A stretch of 64,000 bases of DNA, from positions 1 through 64,000 of the forward strand of contig OMXJ01000001.1 of the NCBI GenBank assembly GCA_900315015.1. The letters are read 5' to 3'. The translations under genes and the position numbers were made by a program. Each line of letters begins with the position of its first letter. Within the stretch, counting starts at the first letter, position 1. This DNA is from an uncultured Eubacteriales bacterium (GTDB lineage Bacteria > Bacillota > Clostridia > Lachnospirales > Lachnospiraceae). Of the stretch, positions 17,200-24,999 are shown one piece after another. The notes under the pieces are model-generated. The model did not search any database and was not told where the DNA came from. It saw only the letters and a program-made list of their open reading frames with translations.

Positions 17200-17553
17200 A
17201 TGAGAGTTAAAGGCGGAGTTAGCGCTAGAAGAAGACATAATAAGGTTTTAAAGCTTGCTAAGGGTTATGTTGGTGCAAGAAGCAAGGAATACCGTATTGC
17301 AAAGCAGAGCGTTACAAGAGCACTTGCAGCATCATTTGCAGGTCGTAGACAGGGAAGAAGAGACATGCGTTCTCTTTGGATTGCTCGTATCAACGCAGCA
17401 TGCAGATTAAACGGAATTTCATATTCACAGTTCATGTACGGCTTAAAGCTTGCAGATGTTGAAGTTAACAGAAAGATCTTAGCTGATCTTGCAGTTAATG
17501 ATGCAGCAGGTTTCACAGCACTTGTAGACACAGCAAAGGCTAAGCTTGCTTAA
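17200..17553 (+). CDS. rplT: 50S ribosomal protein L20
   Basis: A 117-residue L20 of standard length: [20 protein letters not shown] at the start, the basic RKRRR-like central helix region [20 protein letters not shown], and a globular C-terminus. It is an early assembly protein of the large subunit and, in Firmicutes, the likely repressor acting on the leader upstream of infC. Ribosome site AGGAGGAAAG. Last gene of the operon, followed by a terminator. Confidence 0.97.
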   Translation: MRVKGGVSARRRHNKVLKLAKGYVGARSKEYRIAKQSVTRALAASFAGRRQGRRDMRSLWIARINAACRLNGISYSQFMYGLKLADVEVNRKILADLAVNDAAGFTALVDTAKAKLA

Positions 17554-17582
17554 TCTATTAGGTCTAAATAAAGAATAATAAA

Positions 17583-17625
17583 GGCTTTTGATTAATTAGA
17601 GATAATTAATCAAAGGCTTTTTTTT
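17583..17625 (+). terminator. Terminator of infC-rpmI-rplT
   Basis: A 15-bp stem (17584-17598 with 17603-17617, one G-U pair) with a GAGA loop and eight T following. Confidence 0.92.
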
Positions 17626-17649
17626 ACTAATAAAGATTGCAGTATTTAT

Positions 17650-17678
17650 TAGACTTTTATTTTAAAATATGGTATAAT
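17650..17678 (+). promoter_or_regulatory. Promoter for the RS-rich membrane protein
   Basis: TAGACT (17650-17655), a 17-nt spacer and TATAAT (17673-17678) with an upstream TGG making an extended -10. Confidence 0.7.
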
Positions 17679-17716
17679 GACTTCGTTGGTTGAAAAAATG
17701 TCAGGAGGTATGAGTT

Positions 17717-19009
17717 GTGTCTAGATATGACGATGATGATTTTTATGACGACAGAATAGACGAAGAAGATTATGCCTATTTTTTAGACAGGGATGAAAGA
17801 CCTAGGAGAAGCAGTTCAGGAAGCAGTAGAAGCAGCTCATCTAGGTCGGTAAATAGAGCCGGAGAATCAAGAAGAACTGGAACTAGAAGCAGTGCTTCTA
17901 GAGAAAGCGGCGTTAGAAGAAGTTCTTCAGGAAGCAGTGCAGGAAGAAGCAGTGCAGGAAGAAGCACCAGGACTAGTGCCTCCTCAAGAGGAACAGCTAG
18001 AACGAGCTCTGCTAGCAGAACCAGAGCAGGAAGCTCACAGCCGGCTAGAAGTACCGCTACAAGGAGAAGCTCATCAGGTTCAGCAAGAAGATACGAAGAT
18101 GATTATGATTATAGAGAGCAAAGGGGAGCTGTAAGGCGCTCTAGTGCTTCGGGAGGAGGCACCCGCAGCAGAGGTGCGGTGCGCTCTGATGGCGGCAGGA
18201 GACGCGATGATTATAACGGTGATAACGGCGGAATAGATCCGGTTATTGCTCTTATCTGCGTTTTCATAATAATCATAGTGATAGCTATAATAATAGCAGT
18301 CAATAATCGAAACAAGATAAAAAACGGCGATGGTGATAAAAATAATAAGGTGACGACTGTAAGTTCTTTAAATAATGGAAATGGTGTCACCACAGCAGGA
18401 GGAAGTGAAGCAGGTACTGACGGTGCAACAAATGCAACAACGAAACCGGCAGGAGGAAATAATGCCGATAGCACTGATGAAAATCCTACTACTGCAGGTA
18501 CAGGAGATGGTGGAAATACCGCAGAAGCTACTGACAGTGCACATGGCAATCAGTCGGATGCAGGAAATTCATCTGATCAGGGAAATGGCAGTGATTTGGA
18601 GTCAGGAAATCCGGCTTCAGGAGGCGAGAATGCAGATGGCTCAGATACTGGTAGTGAAAATACAGAAGAGGTTACTACTGCAAGCACCACAACTACTGTA
18701 GAAGTAACGACCACCACCGAGACTACCACAACTACAACTACCACAACTCAGGATTTCTCAAGCATTGATAGTGAGAATGTAGTTGATTATCTAAAGACCT
18801 ATGACCATGATAGCCTTTCTCTTCCAAGAAAGGTGGATAGTTATACCGCAGTTGTTGATAGCTGGCCGACAATTATTGATGGCAAGGATTGCCTGTGTGT
18901 AAATCTTTACAGAGATGGTTCAGAGCTTGTCGGAATGGTATATGTAGCTAAAGATGGAAGCGCTGTATATTATACAGATGAATTTGGAGATCACATAAAG
19001 GTTAATTAA
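17717..19009 (+). CDS. Arg/Ser-rich single-pass membrane protein
   Basis: A 430-residue protein starting at GTG 17717 behind AGGAGGT; the nearby ATG reads into a stop. Order: an acidic start with many Asp/Tyr; residues about 30-160 of Arg/Ser repeats (RSSSGSSRSSSSRS and variants); a single hydrophobic helix near 176-198 (VIALICVFIIIIVIAIIIAV); a long Gly/Asn/Asp/Thr-rich linker ending in a poly-Thr run; and a compact C-terminal domain of about 80 residues (FSSIDSENVVDYLKTYDHDS onward). The basic RS tail suggests a cytoplasmic N-terminus and an extracellular C-terminus. The C-terminal domain might be PepSY-like or a new fold; I cannot name it. The repetitive codons favour slippage. Confidence 0.75.
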   Translation: MSRYDDDDFYDDRIDEEDYAYFLDRDERPRRSSSGSSRSSSSRSVNRAGESRRTGTRSSASRESGVRRSSSGSSAGRSSAGRSTRTSASSRGTARTSSASRTRAGSSQPARSTATRRSSSGSARRYEDDYDYREQRGAVRRSSASGGGTRSRGAVRSDGGRRRDDYNGDNGGIDPVIALICVFIIIIVIAIIIAVNNRNKIKNGDGDKNNKVTTVSSLNNGNGVTTAGGSEAGTDGATNATTKPAGGNNADSTDENPTTAGTGDGGNTAEATDSAHGNQSDAGNSSDQGNGSDLESGNPASGGENADGSDTGSENTEEVTTASTTTTVEVTTTTETTTTTTTTTQDFSSIDSENVVDYLKTYDHDSLSLPRKVDSYTAVVDSWPTIIDGKDCLCVNLYRDGSELVGMVYVAKDGSAVYYTDEFGDHIKVN

Positions 19010-19026
19010 TTGAATGATAAAACTAG

Positions 19027-19061
19027 ATGTAAGTGCTGAATTTTTTTGGCACTTACATTTT
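19027..19061 (+). terminator. Probable terminator hairpin
   Basis: ATGTAAGTGC (19027-19036) pairs perfectly with GCACTTACAT (19049-19058), with only a short T run. It lies between the RS-rich protein and the NusG-II gene. An in-frame GTG start at 19033 falls inside it and is therefore rejected for the next gene. Confidence 0.6.
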
Positions 19062-19086
19062 AGGTTTATGGGATGGCAGTAAAAAA

Positions 19087-19476
19087 ATGGGCATAAAGGA
19101 TAAGGAAATGCTAAAAAGGGTAAGAGGTGACATTATTCTCATACTTGTGCTTATTACAGCTTCAGTTCTGCTCTTTGTGTTAAAGGATAATGGAAAAGAC
19201 GGAAAGCTTTTGAAGGTAAGCGTAAATGGAAGGGAAATATGTACCTTGAGCCTGGATGAGGATACTGAGTATGAAATCCAGGGCTTTATAAGTAAAAACA
19301 TACTTATAATAGAGAATGGAGGGGCAAGAATGAAAGAGGCTGGCTGCCCGGATAAGCTTTGTGTAAAGCAGGGAGAGATAAGCAAAGCCGGAGAGAGCAT
19401 AATCTGCCTTCCGAACAGGATAATAGTAAGTGTTGAGGGCGGAGAGGAGAGCGGTATTGATGCAACAGCGAAATAA
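19087..19476 (+). CDS. NusG domain II-containing membrane-anchored protein
   Basis: A 129-residue protein from ATG 19087. An N-terminal membrane helix (DIILILVLITASVLLFVL) is followed by an extracytoplasmic NusG domain II-type beta domain (LKVSVNGREICTLSLDEDTE) with the Cys pair in GCPDKLCVKQG and the closing CLPNRIIVSVEGG. These stand-alone NusG_II proteins are commonly encoded next to Gx transporters in Firmicutes, as here: its 3' end overlaps the next gene by 17 nt, implying translational coupling. The biochemical role is not established; a link to FMN/redox modules or quinone-isoprenoid functions is suggested by the usual neighbourhoods only. Confidence 0.85.
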   Translation: MGIKDKEMLKRVRGDIILILVLITASVLLFVLKDNGKDGKLLKVSVNGREICTLSLDEDTEYEIQGFISKNILIIENGGARMKEAGCPDKLCVKQGEISKAGESIICLPNRIIVSVEGGEESGIDATAK

Positions 19477-19969
19477 GAAAATAGCAATGTATGCTCTGCT
19501 TGTAGCACTGGCCTTCATTTTTAGCTATGTAGAGGCAATGCTTCCAGGCCTTCAGGTGCCGGGAGTAAAGCTGGGCCTTGCAAATATAGTTGTGCTTATG
19601 GCCTTAGAGACTACGGGCTTTGCAGGAGCTCTTATAGTTTCACTTGTAAGAGTTGTTTTATCAGCTCTTATCTTTAAAGGAATGCTAAGCCTTATCTATA
19701 GCCTTGCAGGGGCTATTATAAGTCTTCTTGTCATGGCGCTGCTAAAGAAATTAAAGCTATTTACCATTGTAGGTATTAGCTGCATAGGTGGAATTATTCA
19801 TAATATGGCGCAGCTATCAGTCGCCTGTCTGATGCTAGGAAAGGGAGTAATTGCATATCTTCCGTGGCTCTTTGCCGGCGGAGTTCTTAGCGGCCTTTTC
19901 ATAGGAGTAATAGGAGCGGTAATAGTCAAAAGAGTACAGAAAGCGTACTCTAATTTCTATCGTAAATGA
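19460..19969 (+). CDS. Gx transporter family protein (heptaprenyl diphosphate synthase component I-like)
   Basis: A 169-residue integral membrane protein with about five hydrophobic segments. The start at ATG 19460 is preferred because GGAGAGGAGAG lies just upstream inside the preceding gene. The motif PGVKLGLANIVVLMALETTG and the Gly-rich helices match the Hpre_diP_synt_I/Gx transporter family, ECF S-component-like membrane proteins. The old name reflects a homologue near heptaprenyl diphosphate synthase genes; transport of a small molecule is the more likely activity, substrate unknown. Overlaps and is coupled to the NusG-II gene. Confidence 0.85.
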   Translation: MQQRNKKIAMYALLVALAFIFSYVEAMLPGLQVPGVKLGLANIVVLMALETTGFAGALIVSLVRVVLSALIFKGMLSLIYSLAGAIISLLVMALLKKLKLFTIVGISCIGGIIHNMAQLSVACLMLGKGVIAYLPWLFAGGVLSGLFIGVIGAVIVKRVQKAYSNFYRK

Positions 19970-19976
19970 AAGCAAT

Positions 19977-20016
19977 TTTATAATGTGCCATTATAAAACA
20001 CTTTGTGTTATTATAA
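19977..20016. promoter_or_regulatory. Paired palindromes upstream of lacI-type gene
   Basis: Two adjacent inverted repeats: TTTATAATG-tgc-CATTATAAA (19977-19997, 9-bp perfect arms) and AACAC-ttt-GTGTT (19997-20009) inside a longer near-symmetric TTATAA...TTATAA frame to 20016. Neither is followed directly by a T run, so they look more like operators than a terminator. Autoregulation by the downstream LacI-type protein is a reasonable guess. Confidence 0.5.
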
Positions 20017-20067
20017 TAGCATATAAACCGATAGTTTTTTGACTCTATTTTTTGAAGGAAATGAAAA

Positions 20068-21108
20068 ATGGTTACAATCAAGGATATATCAGAAAAATGT
20101 GGAGTATCAGTATCCACAGTTAGTAAGGTCTTAAATGGCTATAGCGAAATAAGCACGCAGACTAAGGATCTTGTAAAGGCTGCAGCTGTAGAGCTTGGCT
20201 ATGGAAAGAAGAGTGTTTCGGCTTTTTATAAAAAAAGACGTACCTATCAGCTTGGAGTTCTTTTTTCTACCATGTGGAATTTAGGACTTAAGCAGGAATA
20301 TTTTGCATATATTTTATCTTCTTTTAGGGAAGAGGCAAATAATGCAGGCTATGATGTCACCTTCCTAGAGCATAATGTAGGAAGAAAGACAATGACTTAT
20401 TTAGAGCATTGCAGAAGCAGACAGTTCGACGGAGTATGTATTGCATGTACTTACTTTTTACTTCCAGAGGTAGTTGAGCTAGCTCAGAGCGAGTTTCCTA
20501 TCGTAACTATCGACCATGCTTATAATGGCTCTATTGCAATTCTTTCCGATAATATCGGAGGAATGAAGGACCTTGCAGAATATGTAATATCCATGGGACA
20601 TAAGAAAATTGCTTATATTCATGGAACTGAATCTGTGGTTATGCATAATAGATTAGCCGGCTTTAATAGAGTGATGCAGGAGCATGGAATAGTTATTCCT
20701 GAAAAGTTCTATTTAAGCGGCGAATATACAAATCCGGATTTAGCTGAAAAGATAGCAACTCAGCTTCTTTCACTATCAGACAGACCAACCTGTATTCTTG
20801 CACCGGATGATATTTCTGCTCTTGGAGTTTTTCGAGCAGCAGCTAAAAAAGGACTTAAGATTCCAGATGACCTCTCTGTAGCAGGCTATGATGGAATATC
20901 AGTATCTCAGGTAATTGTTCCAAGACTTACGACTGTTCAGCAGGATTCTGAAACAATCGGAAGAGAAGCAGCAAAGAGACTGATAAGATATATCGAAAGT
21001 CCTATGACGACTCCTATTGAGAACTGCATAGTAAAATCAAAGCTTGTAAAGGGCGAATCGGTCATAGCGCCGAAGGGAAGCCTTAGAGCAATTTACAATA
21101 ATTTGTAG
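20068..21108 (+). CDS. LacI-family transcriptional regulator
   Basis: A 346-residue LacI/GalR regulator. The N-terminal helix-turn-helix MVTIKDISEKCGVSVSTVSK and hinge helix (VLNGYSEIS) are canonical, followed by a periplasmic-binding-like effector domain including GYDGISVSQVIVPRLTTVQQ near the C-terminus, where members contact sugars. ATG 20068 follows GAAGGAAATG. No sugar-utilisation genes adjoin it; upstream is the Gx transporter and downstream, convergent, the subtilase. Targets might be the palindromes immediately upstream or distant operons. Effector unknown. Confidence 0.93.
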   Translation: MVTIKDISEKCGVSVSTVSKVLNGYSEISTQTKDLVKAAAVELGYGKKSVSAFYKKRRTYQLGVLFSTMWNLGLKQEYFAYILSSFREEANNAGYDVTFLEHNVGRKTMTYLEHCRSRQFDGVCIACTYFLLPEVVELAQSEFPIVTIDHAYNGSIAILSDNIGGMKDLAEYVISMGHKKIAYIHGTESVVMHNRLAGFNRVMQEHGIVIPEKFYLSGEYTNPDLAEKIATQLLSLSDRPTCILAPDDISALGVFRAAAKKGLKIPDDLSVAGYDGISVSQVIVPRLTTVQQDSETIGREAAKRLIRYIESPMTTPIENCIVKSKLVKGESVIAPKGSLRAIYNNL

Positions 21109-21115
21109 ACATAAT

Positions 21116-21153
21116 AAAAGTGCTTTTAGATAGATATCTGAAAGCACTTTTTT
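21116..21153. terminator. Terminator after LacI-type gene
   Basis: AAAAGTGCTTTTAGATA pairs with TATCTGAAAGCACTTTT and a T run follows. The A-rich start makes it potentially bidirectional, though the convergent gene ends about 90 nt further on. The spacer 21154-21246 has short direct repeats (ATTATCAGT, AACAATTACT). Confidence 0.8.
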
Positions 21154-21246
21154 ATTACCAGTATTATCAGTATTTAGTATTATCAGTGTTTTAAGTACCA
21201 GTAATATTACCGACATTAAATTTTGGATACCGTTACGCAGTAACAA

Positions 21247-23283
21247 TTACTCGGTAACAATTACTGTACATTTCCTTGATATTCCGCTAGCTGTAGTGGC
21301 GGTGATTACTGCCTTTCCAGTCGCTTTTGCGGTTATCTTTCCGGCGCTGTTTACTGTAGCAACGTCACTGTCAGAGGTTACATACTTGACCTTATCGGTC
21401 GAGTTTTTAGGTGTGAGGGTAGGAGAGAGTCTGAAGGTCTTGCCTACGGTAAGAGTGACCTTTGTTTTCTTTAGAGTTATCGCGGTAGAAGGTACAACCT
21501 TTGCATAAACATATATTATTCTTTTATTTCCTCTATAGTCGCAGGCATAAATAGTATAGGTGCCTTCCTTTTTTACGGTGAAGGAAGCGGTCACACCATC
21601 GTTTTTTAGGACAGTACCCTTAGAGCTGGTAAAGTAGGAAATGCTATGGGTGCCTGAAGCATATTTTAAAACCTTAATGCCGCTTCCGGCTATTTTATCA
21701 TCATCTTCACGAGCAAGGTCATTCAAGGTGAGACTGAATTTGAAGGAATTTTTGCTGTAAGACACTGTATAGCTGCTTTTGATGGTAGGTTTTACGGTAT
21801 CATCAAGAACTACGACAACAACAGCCCTTTCATTTCCGGCATAATCGCTTATGTAGAAGGTATAATTGCCTGCTGCAAGAAGTTTGATTCTATAGGTATT
21901 AGCATCGGCATCAATTAATGTAGCCTTCATGCCGGTGGTGCCATGATTGAAGCTTTCGGCAGAGCATATTCCCTTTTTATATTTAAGAACTCTAAAGCCT
22001 GAACCGCCTGATTCTTTGATTTTAAGATCAACAATGATATAGGATTTGTTATATGAAATATCATAGGTAAGGCTTGGAATTCTTTTATCAGAGCTTGGAA
22101 CAGGCTGTGCAATGCTTGAATTTAAAATTGCATTTACAATGGCCTCGGCATCCGGTATGCCTGAGTAATAACAATAATTTTCCAGATTCTCATTATATTT
22201 AAGAGTCTGAAGTATTATTTCCTTTACATCAGAAGGATAAGCCCTGTACTGGGCAGCATATATCATTGCAGCTATTGAAGACACCATAGGAGCTGCCATG
22301 GAAGAGCCGGAGTAAGACTTATAGCCATCACCGACTATGGTGCTCAGTATGTGAGTGCCAGGAGCTCCGATATCAATCATGGAGCCATAGTTACCGGAAA
22401 TGTAGCCATCTGGATCTATCGCAGTAACTGAAATGTTGTTTGGAAGCTGGTAGCAGGCTGGATACATAGGACTTGAATTGACATTAATTCCATCATTTCC
22501 GGCAGCTGAAACAAAGAGCATATCAGATTCTTTCATTACCTCGTAGAGCTCTTCGTTATCTATTTTAGTGCCCCAGCTTAAGTTGCATATGTCAGCGCCC
22601 ATCATGCAGGCGTACTTAATGGCTTCAACGGCATCTGAAATTGAGCCATCACCATTGCTGCCACCATGTATCTTTATCGGCATTATCTTAACATTTATGT
22701 TTGAAGCGACGCCGGCTATTCCGATTTTATTATCGCGCTTTGCGGCTATGATGCCGGCAACGTGAGTTCCATGGTCGTCATCATTGTCAGGATCTGAGGT
22801 TCCATCCTCAGCGTAATGACAAAGAACATTGTCATTATCGTAAAAATTCCAGCCATTTATATCGTCGATATAACCGTTATTGTCATTATCTATTCCATCT
22901 CCAGGGATTTCGCCCTCGTTTACCCAGATGGAATCTTTAAGCTCGGGGTGATTGATATCAACTCCGGTATCTATTACGGCAACAACTACTTCTCTTAGAT
23001 GCGCAGTTTCAGTGTTGTATAGCTCCCAGGCAGAGGAAATATTCATGTCGATGCCCTCTGTGCTGGCTATGTTCCTGGTAATGGAGCCTAGCTTATAAAC
23101 ATAGCTGCCATCATTATCTAAATACCACTGGGAATCGGTATAGGCATCCTTTGTACCAAAAAGATATATTTCAGATTGAGCTGGTGCTTTATCTGAAGCA
23201 GGTATTAATGCAGGAAATGATGAAAATGCTATAATCAGCGATAAAGCCTTGAGTAGCAGACTATTCCTGAAAAATATTTTCAT
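21247..23283 (-). CDS. Secreted subtilisin-like serine protease with Ig-like C-terminus
   Basis: A 678-residue exported S8 peptidase. It has a signal peptide (LLLKALSLIIAFSSFPALIP), a catalytic domain of roughly residues 80-380 with Asp105 (VIDTGVD), His171 (DHGTHVAG), oxyanion Asn263 (AAGND) and Ser328 (SGSSMAAP), all present. Two related beta domains follow (each with GSG...VLKY and a closing DYxGN motif), then a C-terminal Big_2 domain (TLTVGKTFRLSPTLTPKNST). There is no LPxTG or membrane tail. A short N-terminal propeptide region may precede the enzyme. Likely an extracellular or wall-associated protease for protein nutrition or surface processing. Ribosome site AAAGGATT. Confidence 0.93.
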   Translation of the reverse strand: MKIFFRNSLLLKALSLIIAFSSFPALIPASDKAPAQSEIYLFGTKDAYTDSQWYLDNDGSYVYKLGSITRNIASTEGIDMNISSAWELYNTETAHLREVVVAVIDTGVDINHPELKDSIWVNEGEIPGDGIDNDNNGYIDDINGWNFYDNDNVLCHYAEDGTSDPDNDDDHGTHVAGIIAAKRDNKIGIAGVASNINVKIMPIKIHGGSNGDGSISDAVEAIKYACMMGADICNLSWGTKIDNEELYEVMKESDMLFVSAAGNDGINVNSSPMYPACYQLPNNISVTAIDPDGYISGNYGSMIDIGAPGTHILSTIVGDGYKSYSGSSMAAPMVSSIAAMIYAAQYRAYPSDVKEIILQTLKYNENLENYCYYSGIPDAEAIVNAILNSSIAQPVPSSDKRIPSLTYDISYNKSYIIVDLKIKESGGSGFRVLKYKKGICSAESFNHGTTGMKATLIDADANTYRIKLLAAGNYTFYISDYAGNERAVVVVVLDDTVKPTIKSSYTVSYSKNSFKFSLTLNDLAREDDDKIAGSGIKVLKYASGTHSISYFTSSKGTVLKNDGVTASFTVKKEGTYTIYACDYRGNKRIIYVYAKVVPSTAITLKKTKVTLTVGKTFRLSPTLTPKNSTDKVKYVTSDSDVATVNSAGKITAKATGKAVITATTASGISRKCTVIVTE

Positions 23284-23310
23284 TATATGAATCCTTTCAA
23301 AATTTTTTAG

Positions 23311-23338
23311 TTTACTATCTTGAAAAATAGTGTATAAT
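23311..23338 (+). promoter_or_regulatory. Promoter for the AraC-type regulator
   Basis: TTTACT (23311-23316), a 16-nt spacer and TATAAT (23333-23338), in the divergent region with the protease gene. Confidence 0.6.
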
Positions 23339-23397
23339 AATAAAGTGGCAGAAGTATGTCATAACGAGTAAAGTTTTTTATTTTTTAAGGGAGCTAA

Positions 23398-24966
23398 ATG
23401 ATAGTACTTATAATTAATGAAAACGAAGAGGAAAGAAAAAAGTACGCTATCTCAATGCGAAGAGGTAAAAATGCTGCGGAAAAGGTTTTTACTTCAGAAG
23501 ATTTTTTACATGCAAGAGTAAGGCTGCGAGGTGAGAGCATAGATGTGTGCATTATTTCTGAGAACCTTTTAGATGATGGCTTTAGCAAGGTGAATGCCTT
23601 CATTGATAAGAGGTGTCCTTTTGTTGCGCGTATCATTACCACAAGAAGAAAAAATGTGCAGGGGTATGAGGAGGCTATCAGAGTCAGGGCCCTTGGCTAT
23701 TTTGAAACTCCGGTAATGGGCTATGAATTAAAAAATGCCATACTTCATAGCAGGGAAAATCCTGATACTAAAATTGAAAATGCCCTTTTAAAAAGAAAAA
23801 ATGAAATATTAAAAAATGATCTAAGTGTCAGCATTCATCAGAATATAATATGTTCTCTCTTAAATAAGGACTATATGGATGTAACGCTAAAGCATCCCTT
23901 CTTTGATAAGCTAGGAAGAGAGGGTGCGGTGTGTGTTATTTTTATGCACCTGGGCTTCGATGTGGAAAAGGATGCAGATAAGGTAGATAAGCTAAATGAG
24001 TTCTTAAAGAAAAGAATAAGCGGCTTTGAAAGCGGAACAGGTCCTTTGATCAGAGGAATCATGAGCCTTTATTTTTTGAATCTTGATAAGGTAGTAGAGG
24101 AAAGTCTTACTAAAAGCGGCCTCGAGAGGTATATGCAGGATTTTGCAAGAAATCTTTCAAGAGACATAAGGGCAGAGCTTGATATTGATGTAGTAATGGG
24201 CATCGATGTAGAGATGAAGCTAAAGAATATTTATGAATGTGCTCAGAATGCCCTTAATAATCTATATGTAAATCAGGAATATAGCGGTGCGATACATATA
24301 GTCGGCGGAAGAAGCGCAAAAAGATTCGAAAATATGAGCAAGCTCAGAGAGAATCTTTATTTAGAGGTAAGAAAGGGCAGTAAGGAAGCGGTAAGTGTAT
24401 TCAGTAGTATTATTTCTGCCTGTGAGGAGCTTCCTTTAGCTGAAAGAAAGAACATAATAGTGGGCATTATTGCAATGACCATTGAAAACAGTGCAATGAA
24501 TAGCTTTAGTACCAGAAAGGTGTCAATTACCCAGATAGTAAAGGCAATAGATGTCGTTCCAGAGAGCAGATTATATACCTGGGCGATTTCCATATATACT
24601 GAAATCATAAATATAATATCAAGGAACCTTCCAAGAACAGATAATGGACAGATAGAGAAGGTGATTGAATATGTTGATAGAAATTATGAAAAGAAAATTA
24701 CATCTGAAGAGGCTGCAAGGCTTGCAGGTGTGTCAAATGAGCATTTCTGCAGATTGTTCAAAAAAAAGATGGGAAAATCCTTTGTGCAGTATATTAATTC
24801 GCTTAGGGTAGGTGCGGCTGTAGAAAAAATGTTCGGTTATAAAAAGAGCGTTGGCGAGCTGGCTGAAGAAGTCGGTTTTTCAGATGCCAACTATTTTTCA
24901 AGGGTATTTAAGAATGCCTTTGGAATGAGTCCGGAAAAATATATGAAATTTATAAAAGATGTTTGA
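23398..24966 (+). CDS. AraC-family regulator with degenerate receiver-like N-terminus
   Basis: A 522-residue regulator. The C-terminal about 100 residues carry two AraC-type helix-turn-helix motifs (KITSEEAARLAGVSNEHFCR and VGELAEEVGFSDANYFSRVF, ending FGMSPEKY). The first about 120 residues resemble a response-regulator receiver (IVLIINENEEERKKYAISM...VCIISENLL...ALGYFETPV), but the phosphorylatable Asp is not in a clear DxxMPxxxG context, so phosphorylation is doubtful. The middle 280 residues are helical and unassigned. No histidine kinase adjoins. It ends 34 nt before the giant solenoid gene on the same strand and is likely its regulator or co-product. Confidence 0.88.
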   Translation: MIVLIINENEEERKKYAISMRRGKNAAEKVFTSEDFLHARVRLRGESIDVCIISENLLDDGFSKVNAFIDKRCPFVARIITTRRKNVQGYEEAIRVRALGYFETPVMGYELKNAILHSRENPDTKIENALLKRKNEILKNDLSVSIHQNIICSLLNKDYMDVTLKHPFFDKLGREGAVCVIFMHLGFDVEKDADKVDKLNEFLKKRISGFESGTGPLIRGIMSLYFLNLDKVVEESLTKSGLERYMQDFARNLSRDIRAELDIDVVMGIDVEMKLKNIYECAQNALNNLYVNQEYSGAIHIVGGRSAKRFENMSKLRENLYLEVRKGSKEAVSVFSSIISACEELPLAERKNIIVGIIAMTIENSAMNSFSTRKVSITQIVKAIDVVPESRLYTWAISIYTEIINIISRNLPRTDNGQIEKVIEYVDRNYEKKITSEEAARLAGVSNEHFCRLFKKKMGKSFVQYINSLRVGAAVEKMFGYKKSVGELAEEVGFSDANYFSRVFKNAFGMSPEKYMKFIKDV

Positions 24967-24999
24967 CAAAGCTAAGTTGTTAAGGTTTGGAGGTACATA

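Noticed and set aside
19053..19508. 151-codon minus-strand frame across the NusG-II and Gx genes
   Set aside because: Overlaps two well-supported plus-strand genes and has no start site signals.
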